Assembly: GCA_902362715.1 (NCBI GenBank) | Contig: CABIXN010000002.1 | Location: 620,001 to 684,000, forward strand | Reading direction: 5' to 3' | DNA from: Lachnospiraceae bacterium | GTDB taxonomy: Bacteria; Bacillota; Clostridia; Lachnospirales; Lachnospiraceae | Length of the DNA stretch: 64,000 bases | Shown here: piece after piece, positions 8,027 through 15,341 of the stretch | Layout: each line of letters begins with the position of its first letter | Position numbering within the stretch: position 1 is the first letter of the stretch | Made by a program: the position numbers and the translations under genes | Notes under the pieces: generated by a model | Databases searched by the model: none | The model's input: the letters and a program-made list of their open reading frames with translations, nothing else | Told to the model about the DNA's origin: nothing

Positions 8027-9555
8027 AGAAGTACAGGATTGCTCTTTACATCCGTCTCTCTTTGGAGGACGCCAAAACAGACAGTATGAGTATTTCCAGC
8101 CAGAGAAACATCCTTCGGGAATATGCCTCTGAACTGCCGGAATATGCTAATGCGGAACTTACGGAATTTGTAGATAACGGGTACAGCGGGGCAAACTTCG
8201 AGCGCCCTGCGGTGCAGGAATTGCTTGACCTGGTACGGGCTAATCGGATTGACTGTATCATGGTAAAGGATTTTTCCCGCTTTGGCCGCAACAGTTTGGA
8301 AACAGGCTATTTTATCGAGCGGGTATTTCCGCTGTTCCATACCCGCTTTATCTCTGTCAATGATGATTTTGATACCAAAAAGCTGAAAGGCGATACCGGC
8401 GGTATGGAAGTCGCCTTCAAGTATTTAATCAGCGAGTATTATAGCCGTGATATGTCGGTAAAGACCAAAACGGCCAAATACCTGAAGTTCCAGCGGGGCG
8501 AATACCAAAGTAAAATTTGCCCTTACGGTTATCGCAAAGGGGAAAACGGACGGATGGTGCCGGACCCGGAGACTTCCGAAGTAGTACAGAAAATTTTTGA
8601 ATATGCCGTAAATGGCATGAACGCAACCGATATTGCGCGGGAACTTTCCCGTCAGCAGATTCCCACACCCGGAGAGCATAAGGCCCGAAAAGGGATTAAG
8701 ACACACGATGTTTCAAGAACTCACGGAATGTGGTGCAATTCTACTGTGCTTCGGATTCTTGCTGACGAACGATATATGGGCACTTATGTGATTGGCAAAA
8801 GAGAGGTTACAGAAATCGGCGGCCACAAGATGCGGAGCAAAGCGGAAAGCGACTGGATCAAAATACCGGACCATCATATACCGCTGGTGAATGAGGAAAT
8901 CTTTTCAAAAGCCAATGCCTCTATTCAGCGTTTTAAGATTCCAAATAGGAAAAAACACGACTATCTCCTGCGTGGGAAGGTTATCTGCGGATGCTGTAAA
9001 CATGCCTTGCACCTGGCAAATGGGACATCTTACCGGTGCCGCTTTTCCAGCACGATTCCTTTACTTGACTGCTATAACATTCATATCCGGGAAAAAGAAC
9101 TGAATCAGCTTGTATATGAATTGCTATGCAAACAGTTTCAGGTAGCCTTCGGTATTGACAGCTTAGCGGATCTCCGTAAGGTAGATACCGTTGCTATACG
9201 TCAAGCTGACTTTGACCGGCAGATTTTTGAACTGCAGGAAGAAAAGCGGAAACTGTATGAAGCTCTTGTTTCCGGCAGGATTCCGCTCTTGGAATACAAG
9301 GATCAAAAAGAGCAGATCAGTGAAAAACTGTTGGAAGTACAGAATACCAAAGCGGTTGTCATGGCCCGTCTTGAAGCCGAACAGGAAGAACGGCAGCACC
9401 AGCGCCAGCAGATGGATATTTCCCGGATGCTGACGGAAAGCGATGGGCTGACTTCGGAATTAGTTGATCTTCTGATTGATAAGATTTATGTTTATCCTGA
9501 TAAACGGGTAGATATTGCCTTTAAGATAAGGGACAGCTTTACAACTCACGACTGA
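8023..9555 (+). CDS. Large serine recombinase 3
   Basis: The 510-residue product has the active-site motif YIRLS with Ser13, CIMVKDFSRFGRNS in the resolvase domain, a recombinase domain and a zinc ribbon (CGCCKHALH, then a later Cys pair), and a Gln- and Glu-rich coiled coil near 400-470. The ATG overlaps the stop of recombinase 2 in ATGA, so translation is coupled. It is the last recombinase before the element end. In three-recombinase elements the distal gene is often closest to the att site, but which member carries out integration remains unknown. Confidence 0.93.
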   Translation: MKKYRIALYIRLSLEDAKTDSMSISSQRNILREYASELPEYANAELTEFVDNGYSGANFERPAVQELLDLVRANRIDCIMVKDFSRFGRNSLETGYFIERVFPLFHTRFISVNDDFDTKKLKGDTGGMEVAFKYLISEYYSRDMSVKTKTAKYLKFQRGEYQSKICPYGYRKGENGRMVPDPETSEVVQKIFEYAVNGMNATDIARELSRQQIPTPGEHKARKGIKTHDVSRTHGMWCNSTVLRILADERYMGTYVIGKREVTEIGGHKMRSKAESDWIKIPDHHIPLVNEEIFSKANASIQRFKIPNRKKHDYLLRGKVICGCCKHALHLANGTSYRCRFSSTIPLLDCYNIHIREKELNQLVYELLCKQFQVAFGIDSLADLRKVDTVAIRQADFDRQIFELQEEKRKLYEALVSGRIPLLEYKDQKEQISEKLLEVQNTKAVVMARLEAEQEERQHQRQQMDISRMLTESDGLTSELVDLLIDKIYVYPDKRVDIAFKIRDSFTTHD

Positions 9556-9570
9556 GGAAAGGAATTGGTT

Positions 9571-9729
9571 ATGCGGATTGCGTTTTATTACAGAAAAGGC
9601 GGCACAACTTTTGGGTGTATGCTGCCGGAAGAAAAGGAGCGACTTCATGCGTTTTTTGCCGCCGAACAGAAACGGGAGGCGGCAAAATTCCTATCAAGAA
9701 AGCTGGAACGTGGGGACAAGAAAAAATAA
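9571..9729 (+). CDS. 52-residue basic protein at the element end
   Basis: ATG at 9571 follows GAGGAAAGGAA and opens 52 codons ending in TAA. The product begins MRIAFYYRKGGTTFGC and has a charged helical C-terminal half rich in Lys, Arg and Glu. It starts 15 bases after recombinase 3 and is likely in the same transcript. No family is recognised. Its place between the recombinases and the element boundary would suit a recombination directionality factor or other accessory protein, but this is inference only. Confidence 0.55.
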   Translation: MRIAFYYRKGGTTFGCMLPEEKERLHAFFAAEQKREAAKFLSRKLERGDKKK

Positions 9730-10650
9730 ATATTTTTTTGTCGTGGACTTGACATAAGGGTGTCTGAGGTCATGGATCCGGATGAAAGGAACACCGGCGG
9801 CCTCTGAGCCGCGTTTCATATTTCCCCTGACTAAACTTTTGGTAAAAGTAAATATATGCTGCTCTGGCTGTATACCATAAATTTTATCAGTGTACTGCTT
9901 AAGCTCTTGCATAATAAGGCTTGGAATTGTGATCGTACGATTGCCGTTATCAGTTTTAGGCGGCGTGATTAGGTCTCCAGTGGCTTTTCTTTGCAAAGAC
10001 TTGGTTATAGATATAGTGCAATGCTCAAAGTCCAAGTCCTGAAAAGTAAGGGCTAGAAGTTCCCCAAAGCGCATACCGGAGTAAAAAAGCAGCTGCAGCG
10101 CCATTCTTGCGCTTATATCCGTTATTTCGGTCAGAACACTAAGATATTGCTCCCTTGTCCAGAATTTTAATGACCGGGTGCGCTTCCCCATATGTCCGGC
10201 CTTATTACAGGGATTTGTATGTAAACCGTAATAAGAAACTGCGTAATTCATAATAGTTGTCATCATGTTCTGGATCCGGTCAAGATAAGCATCAGAGTAC
10301 CCAAGACTGATCTGTTCATTTTGCCATTTTCTGATATCCATGGGAGTAATAGCATTCACCTTTTTATCTTTAAAATAAGGCAGTATCCGGTTTTTAAATA
10401 CGTTCTTTTTTCCGTCAATGCTGTTTTGCCTGAGCCTGTGGCTCATATCCTCTATATACAGGTCATACAACACCTGAAAGGTAATATCTGGCGTGCCCTG
10501 CTGCCGTTCTAGAAACTGGCGTTCCCATTCCTTTGCTTCCCTCTGAAGTTTAAAGCCCCGTTTCATTTTCTGCTTTCTGGTTCCCGTGTAGTCTGTGTAG
10601 TACAGTTTTACGTACCAGGACTTTGTTTTTTCATCATAATATGATGGCAT
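9694..10650 (-). pseudogene. int: Tyrosine integrase truncated by insertion of the serine-recombinase element
   Basis: The frame reads as a phage or Tn916-type integrase: an N-terminal arm-binding domain (SWYVKLYYTDYTGTRKQK), a core-binding domain (about 60-150) and a catalytic domain with Arg194 in SGMRFGELLAL and HDLRH at 293-297. Right after HDLRH the sequence becomes unrelated (PYVKSTTKKYLFFLV) and stops at 318 residues, where full-length relatives run to roughly 370-400. The second catalytic His or Trp and the Tyr nucleophile are missing. The foreign tail is read from the end of the serine-recombinase element, so the gene was cut by its insertion. The other half should lie at the far side of that element. 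Confidence 0.88.
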
Positions 10651-10707
10651 TTTAATATCCTCCTTATACTCTGCCGGGCGGGGCGTGGAGTAATGGGGAT
10701 ATTCTCT

Positions 10708-11154
10708 TTAAATGTGTTTTTCCCTTCGCAATCGGTATATTTCAAGTTCTATATTGTCTTTGATGGCTTTTTCCAAATTGTCAAAATCATTTCGAGTGAG
10801 AGGAATATCTGCATTGTCACTTTTTATATGGAGCAATCCAACTTCTTCGGCATCAGCATCATAAAAGGAACCGTCAATAAATTCATATCCTAATTTTTCA
10901 AGATAATTCAGAAAGGCACTGGTGTTTTGACTAGATTCTAGTGGATCTGGCAGTCCGTAATTTTCGTATAAAGCCCAAACATCTATATTAAACGCATTAG
11001 CTATTTTATCTAGCGTTTCTAATTTAGGGTTTTGTGCTCCTGATTCGTATTTTCTAATGTTTGAATCGGCAATGCCGCACAGTTCCCCTAGCTTTTTTTG
11101 GGTCAATCCTTTTTCTTTCCTGTATTTTCGTATCATATCCCCTGTATATGACAT
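10708..11154 (-). CDS. Helix-turn-helix repressor of the satellite element
   Basis: The 148-residue product has an N-terminal XRE-type helix-turn-helix (GLTQKKLGELCGIADSNIRKYE, quoted here only to show the turn, near residues 15-36) and a C-terminal region with no peptidase signature. ATG at 11154 is chosen because GAGGTG lies 9 bases upstream; a GTG at 11166 in the same frame overlaps that site. It diverges from a Cro-sized protein and faces a region with three identical palindromic operators, which fits a CI-like repressor. It lies 57 bases upstream of the broken integrase gene and may share its transcript. No RecA-cleavage domain is visible, so induction may need an external antirepressor. 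Confidence 0.85.
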   Translation of the reverse strand: MSYTGDMIRKYRKEKGLTQKKLGELCGIADSNIRKYESGAQNPKLETLDKIANAFNIDVWALYENYGLPDPLESSQNTSAFLNYLEKLGYEFIDGSFYDADAEEVGLLHIKSDNADIPLTRNDFDNLEKAIKDNIELEIYRLRREKHI

Positions 11155-11207
11155 TTTGATAATCACCTCGTTTCTATCAAAAATAGAATAACATAATAAA
11201 ACAGAAA

Positions 11208-11213
11208 AGTATA
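11208..11213 (-). promoter_or_regulatory. Possible -10 of the leftward repressor promoter
   Basis: Read on the minus strand, 11213 to 11208 gives TATACT. The first operator would fill the spacer, and the -35 region is weak. This would place repressor transcription under control of the same operators. Confidence 0.4.
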
Positions 11214-11291
11214 GATTGAAAACAATCTAAAAATATTATTGACAGATTGAAAATAATCTGATACATTCAAAATACAGATTGAAAACAATCT
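11213..11291. promoter_or_regulatory. Three palindromic operators of the satellite switch
   Basis: AGATTGAAAACAATCT occurs at 11213-11228 and 11276-11291, and a copy with one base changed at 11244-11259. Arms are AGATTG and CAATCT (AATCT in the middle copy) around AAAA. The start-to-start distances are 31 and 32 bp, about three helix turns, so bound dimers would lie on the same DNA face. The arrangement resembles the three-site operators of lambdoid switches. Confidence 0.85.
11239..11267 (+). promoter_or_regulatory. Rightward promoter of the satellite early operon
   Basis: TTGACA (11239-11244) and TACATT (11262-11267) are 17 bp apart. The middle operator fills the spacer exactly, so repressor binding there would block polymerase. 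It drives the Cro-like gene at 11311 and the replication genes beyond. Confidence 0.75.
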
Positions 11292-11310
11292 ATAAAAGCG
11301 AGGTGAAGAA

Positions 11311-11514
11311 ATGAAAGCAGACAGACGTAAGCTTGAACTTGCAATGGCAAGAGCCTGTATGAATGCAGACGATTTGCATAAAACTGCAGAAATGCCAAGG
11401 CCAACAGTTAACAATGTGATTGTTGGTAAAAATGTACGCACGGCCACAATGGGCCGCATTGCCAAAGCGCTAGGTGTTGATGTGTTAGATATTATGAAAT
11501 CAGAAGAACAGTAA
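11311..11514 (+). CDS. Small Cro-like helix-turn-helix protein
   Basis: This 67-residue protein is almost entirely one XRE-type DNA-binding domain (ADDLHKTAEMPRPTVNNVIV in the helix-turn-helix, ending with ALGVDVLDIM). It starts behind GAGGTG, just 19 bases after the third operator, and diverges from the repressor gene. Size, position and fold fit a Cro-type antagonist of the repressor or an activator of early genes. It is the first gene of a rightward operon with the excisionase-like and ATPase genes. Confidence 0.8.
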   Translation: MKADRRKLELAMARACMNADDLHKTAEMPRPTVNNVIVGKNVRTATMGRIAKALGVDVLDIMKSEEQ

Positions 11515-11584
11515 AAAATGAAGAAGCCCGGGCGGGGCATTGGATGGGAAAAGGATAAAACAAAAAGAAAGGAGAGCCGGTGTG

Positions 11585-11785
11585 ATGAAACAATTTTTAT
11601 CAGCCAGAGAACTGGCAGCGCTTTTAGGAGTATCAGAAAGCGCAAGTTATAAATATATACGCACAATGAATGATGAGCTGCAGGAAAAGGGATATCTGAT
11701 CTGCAGAGGAAAGATATCTGCGGCATATGTACAGCAGAGATTTTTTGGTTTGGAAGCAGAAAAGGGGGCTGTGAGGGGTGAATGA
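11585..11785 (+). CDS. Excisionase-like helix-turn-helix protein
   Basis: The 66-residue product reads FLSARELAALLGVSESASYK followed by YIRTMNDELQEKGYLICRGK, the pattern of MerR-like excisionase domains of Tn916 and phage type. ATG at 11585 is chosen because of the preceding GGAGAG; the frame is open further upstream without a site. Its stop overlaps the next start as ATGA. It may act as the excisionase for the now broken integrase, or as a DNA-binding helper for the adjacent replication ATPase; sequence alone does not decide. Confidence 0.72.
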   Translation: MKQFLSARELAALLGVSESASYKYIRTMNDELQEKGYLICRGKISAAYVQQRFFGLEAEKGAVRGE

Positions 11786-13077
11786 AAGTAAAAGATATGA
11801 TTCAGAAAATCAGAGACCCCAATAATTGGACTGATACTTTTTTCTCGGAGATGGAGCCTTTGTATTTTCAGCATTTTAATACGGTTCGCAATACACTGAC
11901 GGCAGACAGATTGTGGATTCAGTTTGATCAGGCGTTCAGTGAATGGAAGAGACCGGGGCAGGCGGCCTATACCGAAAAGGAAAAAGAAATTTCCGGAAGG
12001 CCGCAAACTGCTGTTTGTGATGTAAAAAAAGCCCGGTCAGCCAAAAAGCAACGGGATAAAATCTCTCTTGTATGTATGTCTGATGTGAAGGAAGAAGAAA
12101 TTACATGGCTGTATCAGCCCTATGTTCCCAGGGGGAAAGTGACAATATGCGCGGCATATCCGGGAACCGGGAAGACATATCTGCTTTGCTATATGACGGC
12201 ATGTGTTTCAACCGGGCGCAGTTTCTTTAATCAGATTCCATTTCAGGCAAAGCCTGGAAAGACCATTTATTTAACAGCAGAAGACGGAATTGGAGATACC
12301 ATAAAGAAGCGTCTAAAGATATGCGGGGCGGATATGAGAAATATTGCTACAGTGACTTCAAAAACACAGCTTTTATTTGACAGCCCTGAAATTGAAGAGT
12401 ACATGCGGGATTATAAACCGGATCTTATGATCTTTGATCCGTTTCAGGCTTACATAGGTGCTGAAGTGGATATGAACGCGCCCAATAAGACAAGGGATAA
12501 GCTGGGACATATATCGGAACTGGCGGAGAAATATGGTGTAGCGGTGGTGCTCATCTGCCATTTTAATAAAAACGGAAAAGGAGACGCTATTACCAGGGTG
12601 CTGGGTTCCACTGATATTATGGGAATCTGCCGGAGTTATATTGCTTTGGGACCGGTTCCGGGGGAAGATAATATGAAGTTTATGTCCCATGAGAAATCCA
12701 GTCTGGACAGGAGGGGAAAAACAATACTATTTGAGATCAATCCTGAAATGGGAGGCATTGTTTATGCCGGAGAAAATAATCTGACCATGGATGATTATAC
12801 AGCTATCAGAAACAAAAAAAGAGTCACCAGTGCTCCAGCGGTAGAAGCGGCGAAGATGTTTCTTATAAATAATATGCCGGAAGGAAGACGTTTGGCCAGG
12901 GAACTAAAAAATCTGGCAGCAGCTAATAAGGTTTCAGAAAGAACTTTGCAGCGGGCCAGAGAAGAGCTGGGTATTATCAGTAAAAAAGAAAATGTTTTTC
13001 CCTTCCAGGCAGTCTGGGTACTGCCGGGACATGAGACCAAGCAGCGGGAGCCGGAACAGGAAAGGCTTAATTTATAG
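11782..13077 (+). CDS. RepA-type AAA ATPase (replicative helicase-like)
   Basis: The 431-residue product has a RecA-fold ATPase with Walker A AAYPGTGKTYLLC near residue 128 and DLMIFDPFQAYIGAE near 215 as Walker B. LICHFNKNGKGDAITRVLGS follows, as in RSF1010 RepA and phage DNA-repair ATPases of the AAA_25 group. A C-terminal winged-helix-like stretch (VSERTLQRAREELGI) follows near residue 395. It is translationally coupled to the excisionase-like gene. Repeats resembling iterons lie directly downstream, so it is a good candidate for the replication protein of the element. No primase domain is seen. Confidence 0.82.
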   Translation: MKVKDMIQKIRDPNNWTDTFFSEMEPLYFQHFNTVRNTLTADRLWIQFDQAFSEWKRPGQAAYTEKEKEISGRPQTAVCDVKKARSAKKQRDKISLVCMSDVKEEEITWLYQPYVPRGKVTICAAYPGTGKTYLLCYMTACVSTGRSFFNQIPFQAKPGKTIYLTAEDGIGDTIKKRLKICGADMRNIATVTSKTQLLFDSPEIEEYMRDYKPDLMIFDPFQAYIGAEVDMNAPNKTRDKLGHISELAEKYGVAVVLICHFNKNGKGDAITRVLGSTDIMGICRSYIALGPVPGEDNMKFMSHEKSSLDRRGKTILFEINPEMGGIVYAGENNLTMDDYTAIRNKKRVTSAPAVEAAKMFLINNMPEGRRLARELKNLAAANKVSERTLQRAREELGIISKKENVFPFQAVWVLPGHETKQREPEQERLNL

Positions 13078-13108
13078 ATAAAATAGTTTCTTTAGAGAAT
13101 ATTTCAAA

Positions 13109-13284
13109 GCTGGCATAACGGGGAAGTGTGTTTTATAATTCGCATTTGAGTGGTTGTGCCAAACTGGCACCACCAAAATATCGTGGGAGCTGCGCTGTGC
13201 CAGGATGGCCGGCGGGAAGAGGGCCTAAAACAGCGGGGAAAATGCTGCTGTGCCAGTGAAGAAAGGTCATTTTGAATGCTGGCA
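13109..13284. repeat. TGCCA-type repeats, possible replication origin
   Basis: The motif GTGCCA or GCTGGCA recurs at 13109-13115, as a perfect palindrome GTGCCAAACTGGCAC at 13156-13170, and at 13197-13203, 13250-13256 and 13278-13284. The stretch 13078-13373 contains no gene. Repeats next to a RepA-like ATPase gene are typical of satellite and plasmid origins. Origin function is inference. Confidence 0.5.
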
Positions 13285-13373
13285 GGATACCAGGGGCAGG
13301 ATGGGAGAAAATATAATGTTGTTTGGCGGCTTTATGTTTCCTGGGCAGCGGAAATCTGGAAAGAAGGTGAAAT

Positions 13374-13544
13374 ATGGCAGTGAAAATAAAATTGTCTTAT
13401 GAAGATGAAGCAGAATTAAAAAGTATTTTAAAACTTCTTGGCAATACGGTTCTCTCATGGAAAAGTCCAAAGAGACAGCAGGGGCGTTACCGGAGAGCGT
13501 ATATCATATTGAGGCAAAACCTGAAAAAACCTGAAGTTAAATAG
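13374..13544 (+). CDS. 56-residue protein of unknown function
   Basis: ATG at 13374 follows GAAGGTG and opens 56 codons ending in TAG. The product is basic: MAVKIKLSYEDEAELKSILK, then SPKRQQGRYRRAYI near the middle. It has no membrane segment. It sits between the origin-like repeats and the RNA candidate in the same orientation as the replication genes. No family is recognised. A small nucleic-acid-binding role would suit its charge, but this is a guess. Confidence 0.55.
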   Translation: MAVKIKLSYEDEAELKSILKLLGNTVLSWKSPKRQQGRYRRAYIILRQNLKKPEVK

Positions 13545-13600
13545 ATAAATATCAAGCATTTTGTTAATCCTGGTCAGGAAAGTGCGGCAGCGGAAAGGGC

Positions 13601-13629
13601 TTGTAAAACTGATGTTGTTGTGCTAGAAT
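13601..13629 (+). promoter_or_regulatory. Promoter with extended -10 before the RNA candidate
   Basis: TTGTAA (13601-13606) and TAGAAT (13624-13629) are 17 bp apart, and TGC directly before the -10 makes an extended -10. The expected start of transcription is about 13636, the left edge of the long inverted repeat. Confidence 0.6.
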
Positions 13630-13636
13630 ACATATA

Positions 13637-13751
13637 ACAATATAAAAGTACCGCACCGGTGCTCTCCTTGCGGTGTAAGTCTTAAGACGTGGGAATGACA
13701 ATGTGTATGCTATTGTTGTTTCTGCGTCCTTTTTGCGTGCTTTTATATTGT
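13637..13751 (+). ncRNA. Candidate 115-nt structured RNA closed by a 12-bp stem
   Basis: ACAATATAAAAG (13637-13648) and CTTTTATATTGT (13740-13751) are perfect complements. Inside, ACCGCA can pair with TGCGGT, GCACCGGTGC is a palindrome and GTCTTAAGAC is another. A promoter ends just upstream. The region has no credible gene. It may be an independent small RNA or the structured leader of the scaffold-capsid transcript. No known RNA family was recognised by eye. Confidence 0.5.
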
Positions 13752-13840
13752 ACAAGAATCCTTTATCCCCAAGCGTGCGGCATCACGGCAAAAACTGTGT
13801 AAGTACCGACTGCGGTCGTAAAACGGAAAGGAGCCAGGAC

Positions 13841-14350
13841 ATGGGCGATGAACAAATGTTGGATTATCAGAGTGCAGAAGATGCGAAAAAAGCGGATGCT
13901 TCTACCGCAGAAGAAAAGGAAGGAGCCCAGGGTGAACAAAATCAGGCATCAAAAAGGGAAGCAGAAAAAAAATATACCGATGAAGATGTTGACCGTATTA
14001 TTGCAAAAAAAATCACCGCTGAGCGCAGGAAAATGCAGAAGCTGTTTCAGGAAGAACAGCAGGAAAGTGATTTGGAAATTAGAGAAAGGAAAGTGCTTGA
14101 AAGAGAGTTGAAGGCAGATGCAAAGGATGCTCTGATCCGCGATGGATTTCCCTCTTCTCTGGCAGATGTTATGACTTATAGTACTAAAGAAGCGTGCGAG
14201 AGAAGTTATAAAGAGATAACCTCGGTGTTCAGGGAGGCCATGAGCAAAGAATTGAAAAGACGATTGGGGGGACCTGAACCAAGAGCAGGTGCTTCGTTTA
14301 ACCAGGATCGGGCATTGTTACATGCTTTTTCTCCTAAATCAAGACAATAG
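13841..14350 (+). CDS. Phage scaffold protein (DUF4355-like)
   Basis: The 169-residue protein starts at ATG 13841 behind GGAAAGGAG. It has an acidic, Ala-rich N-terminus, the phrase KYTDEDVDRIIAKK near residue 45, a long charged helix predicted over about 45-95, and a C-terminal part with MSKELKRRLGG. This composition and motif match DUF4355 scaffolds, which sit directly before the capsid gene in siphophages and guide capsid assembly. The capsid gene starts 9 bases downstream, which supports the call. No protease domain is fused. Confidence 0.78.
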   Translation: MGDEQMLDYQSAEDAKKADASTAEEKEGAQGEQNQASKREAEKKYTDEDVDRIIAKKITAERRKMQKLFQEEQQESDLEIRERKVLERELKADAKDALIRDGFPSSLADVMTYSTKEACERSYKEITSVFREAMSKELKRRLGGPEPRAGASFNQDRALLHAFSPKSRQ

Positions 14351-14359
14351 GAAAATAAA

Positions 14360-15223
14360 ATGGCAATTAATTTAGTGACAAAATTTCTTCCTTATGTGGA
14401 TGAAATCTTTACAACAGAAAGCAAAAAATCGCTTCTTACGAACCAGGATTTTTCCTGGACTGGAGCACATACAGTAAAAGTTCATAAAGTCAATACGGTT
14501 CCAATGACCGATTATGACAGAAATGGAACAGGTATGGCAGGTGAAGATACCGGAGCTGTTGTCTGGTCAAGATATGGTGTACTGGGAAATGTCGGTAATA
14601 CTCTGGAAGAGTTTACCCTTACAAAAGATCGTTCTTTTACATTTGTAATTGATAAAATGGATAATGATGAAACCGACGGAGTACTTGCCGGAGCTTCAGC
14701 GCTGGCTAGACAGCAGAGAGAAGTTATTATTCCGGAAGTAGATACTTTTGTATATGGCAAAATGTGCAGCGGAGCTGGAACAAAGCCTGAGGCCATAACC
14801 TTGACAGATGAAAATATTTATACAGAGATTATAAAAGGAAACAATATCCTTGATAATGCGGAGGTTGAGGAAACTGGCCGTGTGTTGGTGGTGACACCAG
14901 ATACTTATCTTCTTATGAAACAGTGCAAAGATATTGTTATGGAAACGGATATCAGTAATGAAATGCGTATGAAGGGCGTAATTGCTATGATTGACGGTCT
15001 TACTGTAATCAAGGTACCGTCTGTAAGATTACCGGACGATTTTGGGTTTATGATTGCCCACCCGGTGGCGACAGTAGCACCTACAAAGCTGGAAGATTAT
15101 AAAGTCCATCAGGATCCGCCGGGAATAAGCGGTGAACTGGTGGAAGGCCGTATTGTGTATGATGCTTTTGTTTTGGATAATAAAAGCAAAGCCATCTACT
15201 ATCAGGCGAATAAAGCGCAGTAA
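14360..15223 (+). CDS. HK97-fold phage major capsid protein
   Basis: The 287-residue product starts MAINLVTKFLPYVDEIF and contains a repeated beta-rich pattern with a tail of DNKSKAIYYQANK. The sequence resembles capsid proteins of Clostridial siphophages, a recognition by pattern and context rather than by a database result. It lacks a long N-terminal delta domain, in keeping with a separate scaffold protein just upstream. The usual neighbours (terminase, portal, protease, head-tail connectors) are missing on both sides. The gene is intact, with no stop or frameshift, so it may still be under selection. Confidence 0.8.
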   Translation: MAINLVTKFLPYVDEIFTTESKKSLLTNQDFSWTGAHTVKVHKVNTVPMTDYDRNGTGMAGEDTGAVVWSRYGVLGNVGNTLEEFTLTKDRSFTFVIDKMDNDETDGVLAGASALARQQREVIIPEVDTFVYGKMCSGAGTKPEAITLTDENIYTEIIKGNNILDNAEVEETGRVLVVTPDTYLLMKQCKDIVMETDISNEMRMKGVIAMIDGLTVIKVPSVRLPDDFGFMIAHPVATVAPTKLEDYKVHQDPPGISGELVEGRIVYDAFVLDNKSKAIYYQANKAQ

Positions 15224-15341
15224 GGTAAAGGCAGCAGAGTTTCGTATACTGTGACACTGCCGGTTTATATTTGCCCCGGACTTTCTATCTTGATTGGACG
15301 GGGTATTTTGTATGATTCAGATAAGATTTCAGGAGGATTTT

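Larger units (their letters stand above)
1..9750. mobile_element. Right-hand part of a serine-recombinase integrative element
   Basis: The window opens inside this element. From left to right it holds an ABC exporter pair, a DtxR-like regulator, a winged-helix protein, a small sigma factor, a non-coding structured block, a short protein, three serine recombinases and a 52-residue protein. Gene clusters ending in tandem large serine recombinases are known at the ends of integrative and conjugative elements of gut Clostridia. The right boundary must lie between the stop codon at 9727-9729 and 9762, because to the right of 9762 the minus strand encodes an intact integrase reading frame up to its HDLRH motif. 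Conjugation genes, if any, lie left of the window. The exact crossover bases were not determined. Confidence 0.75.

Noticed and set aside
13703..13840. Longer start for the scaffold protein
   Set aside because: The upstream 46 codons cross the RNA candidate and lack a binding site, while ATG 13841 has GGAAAGGAG in the right place.
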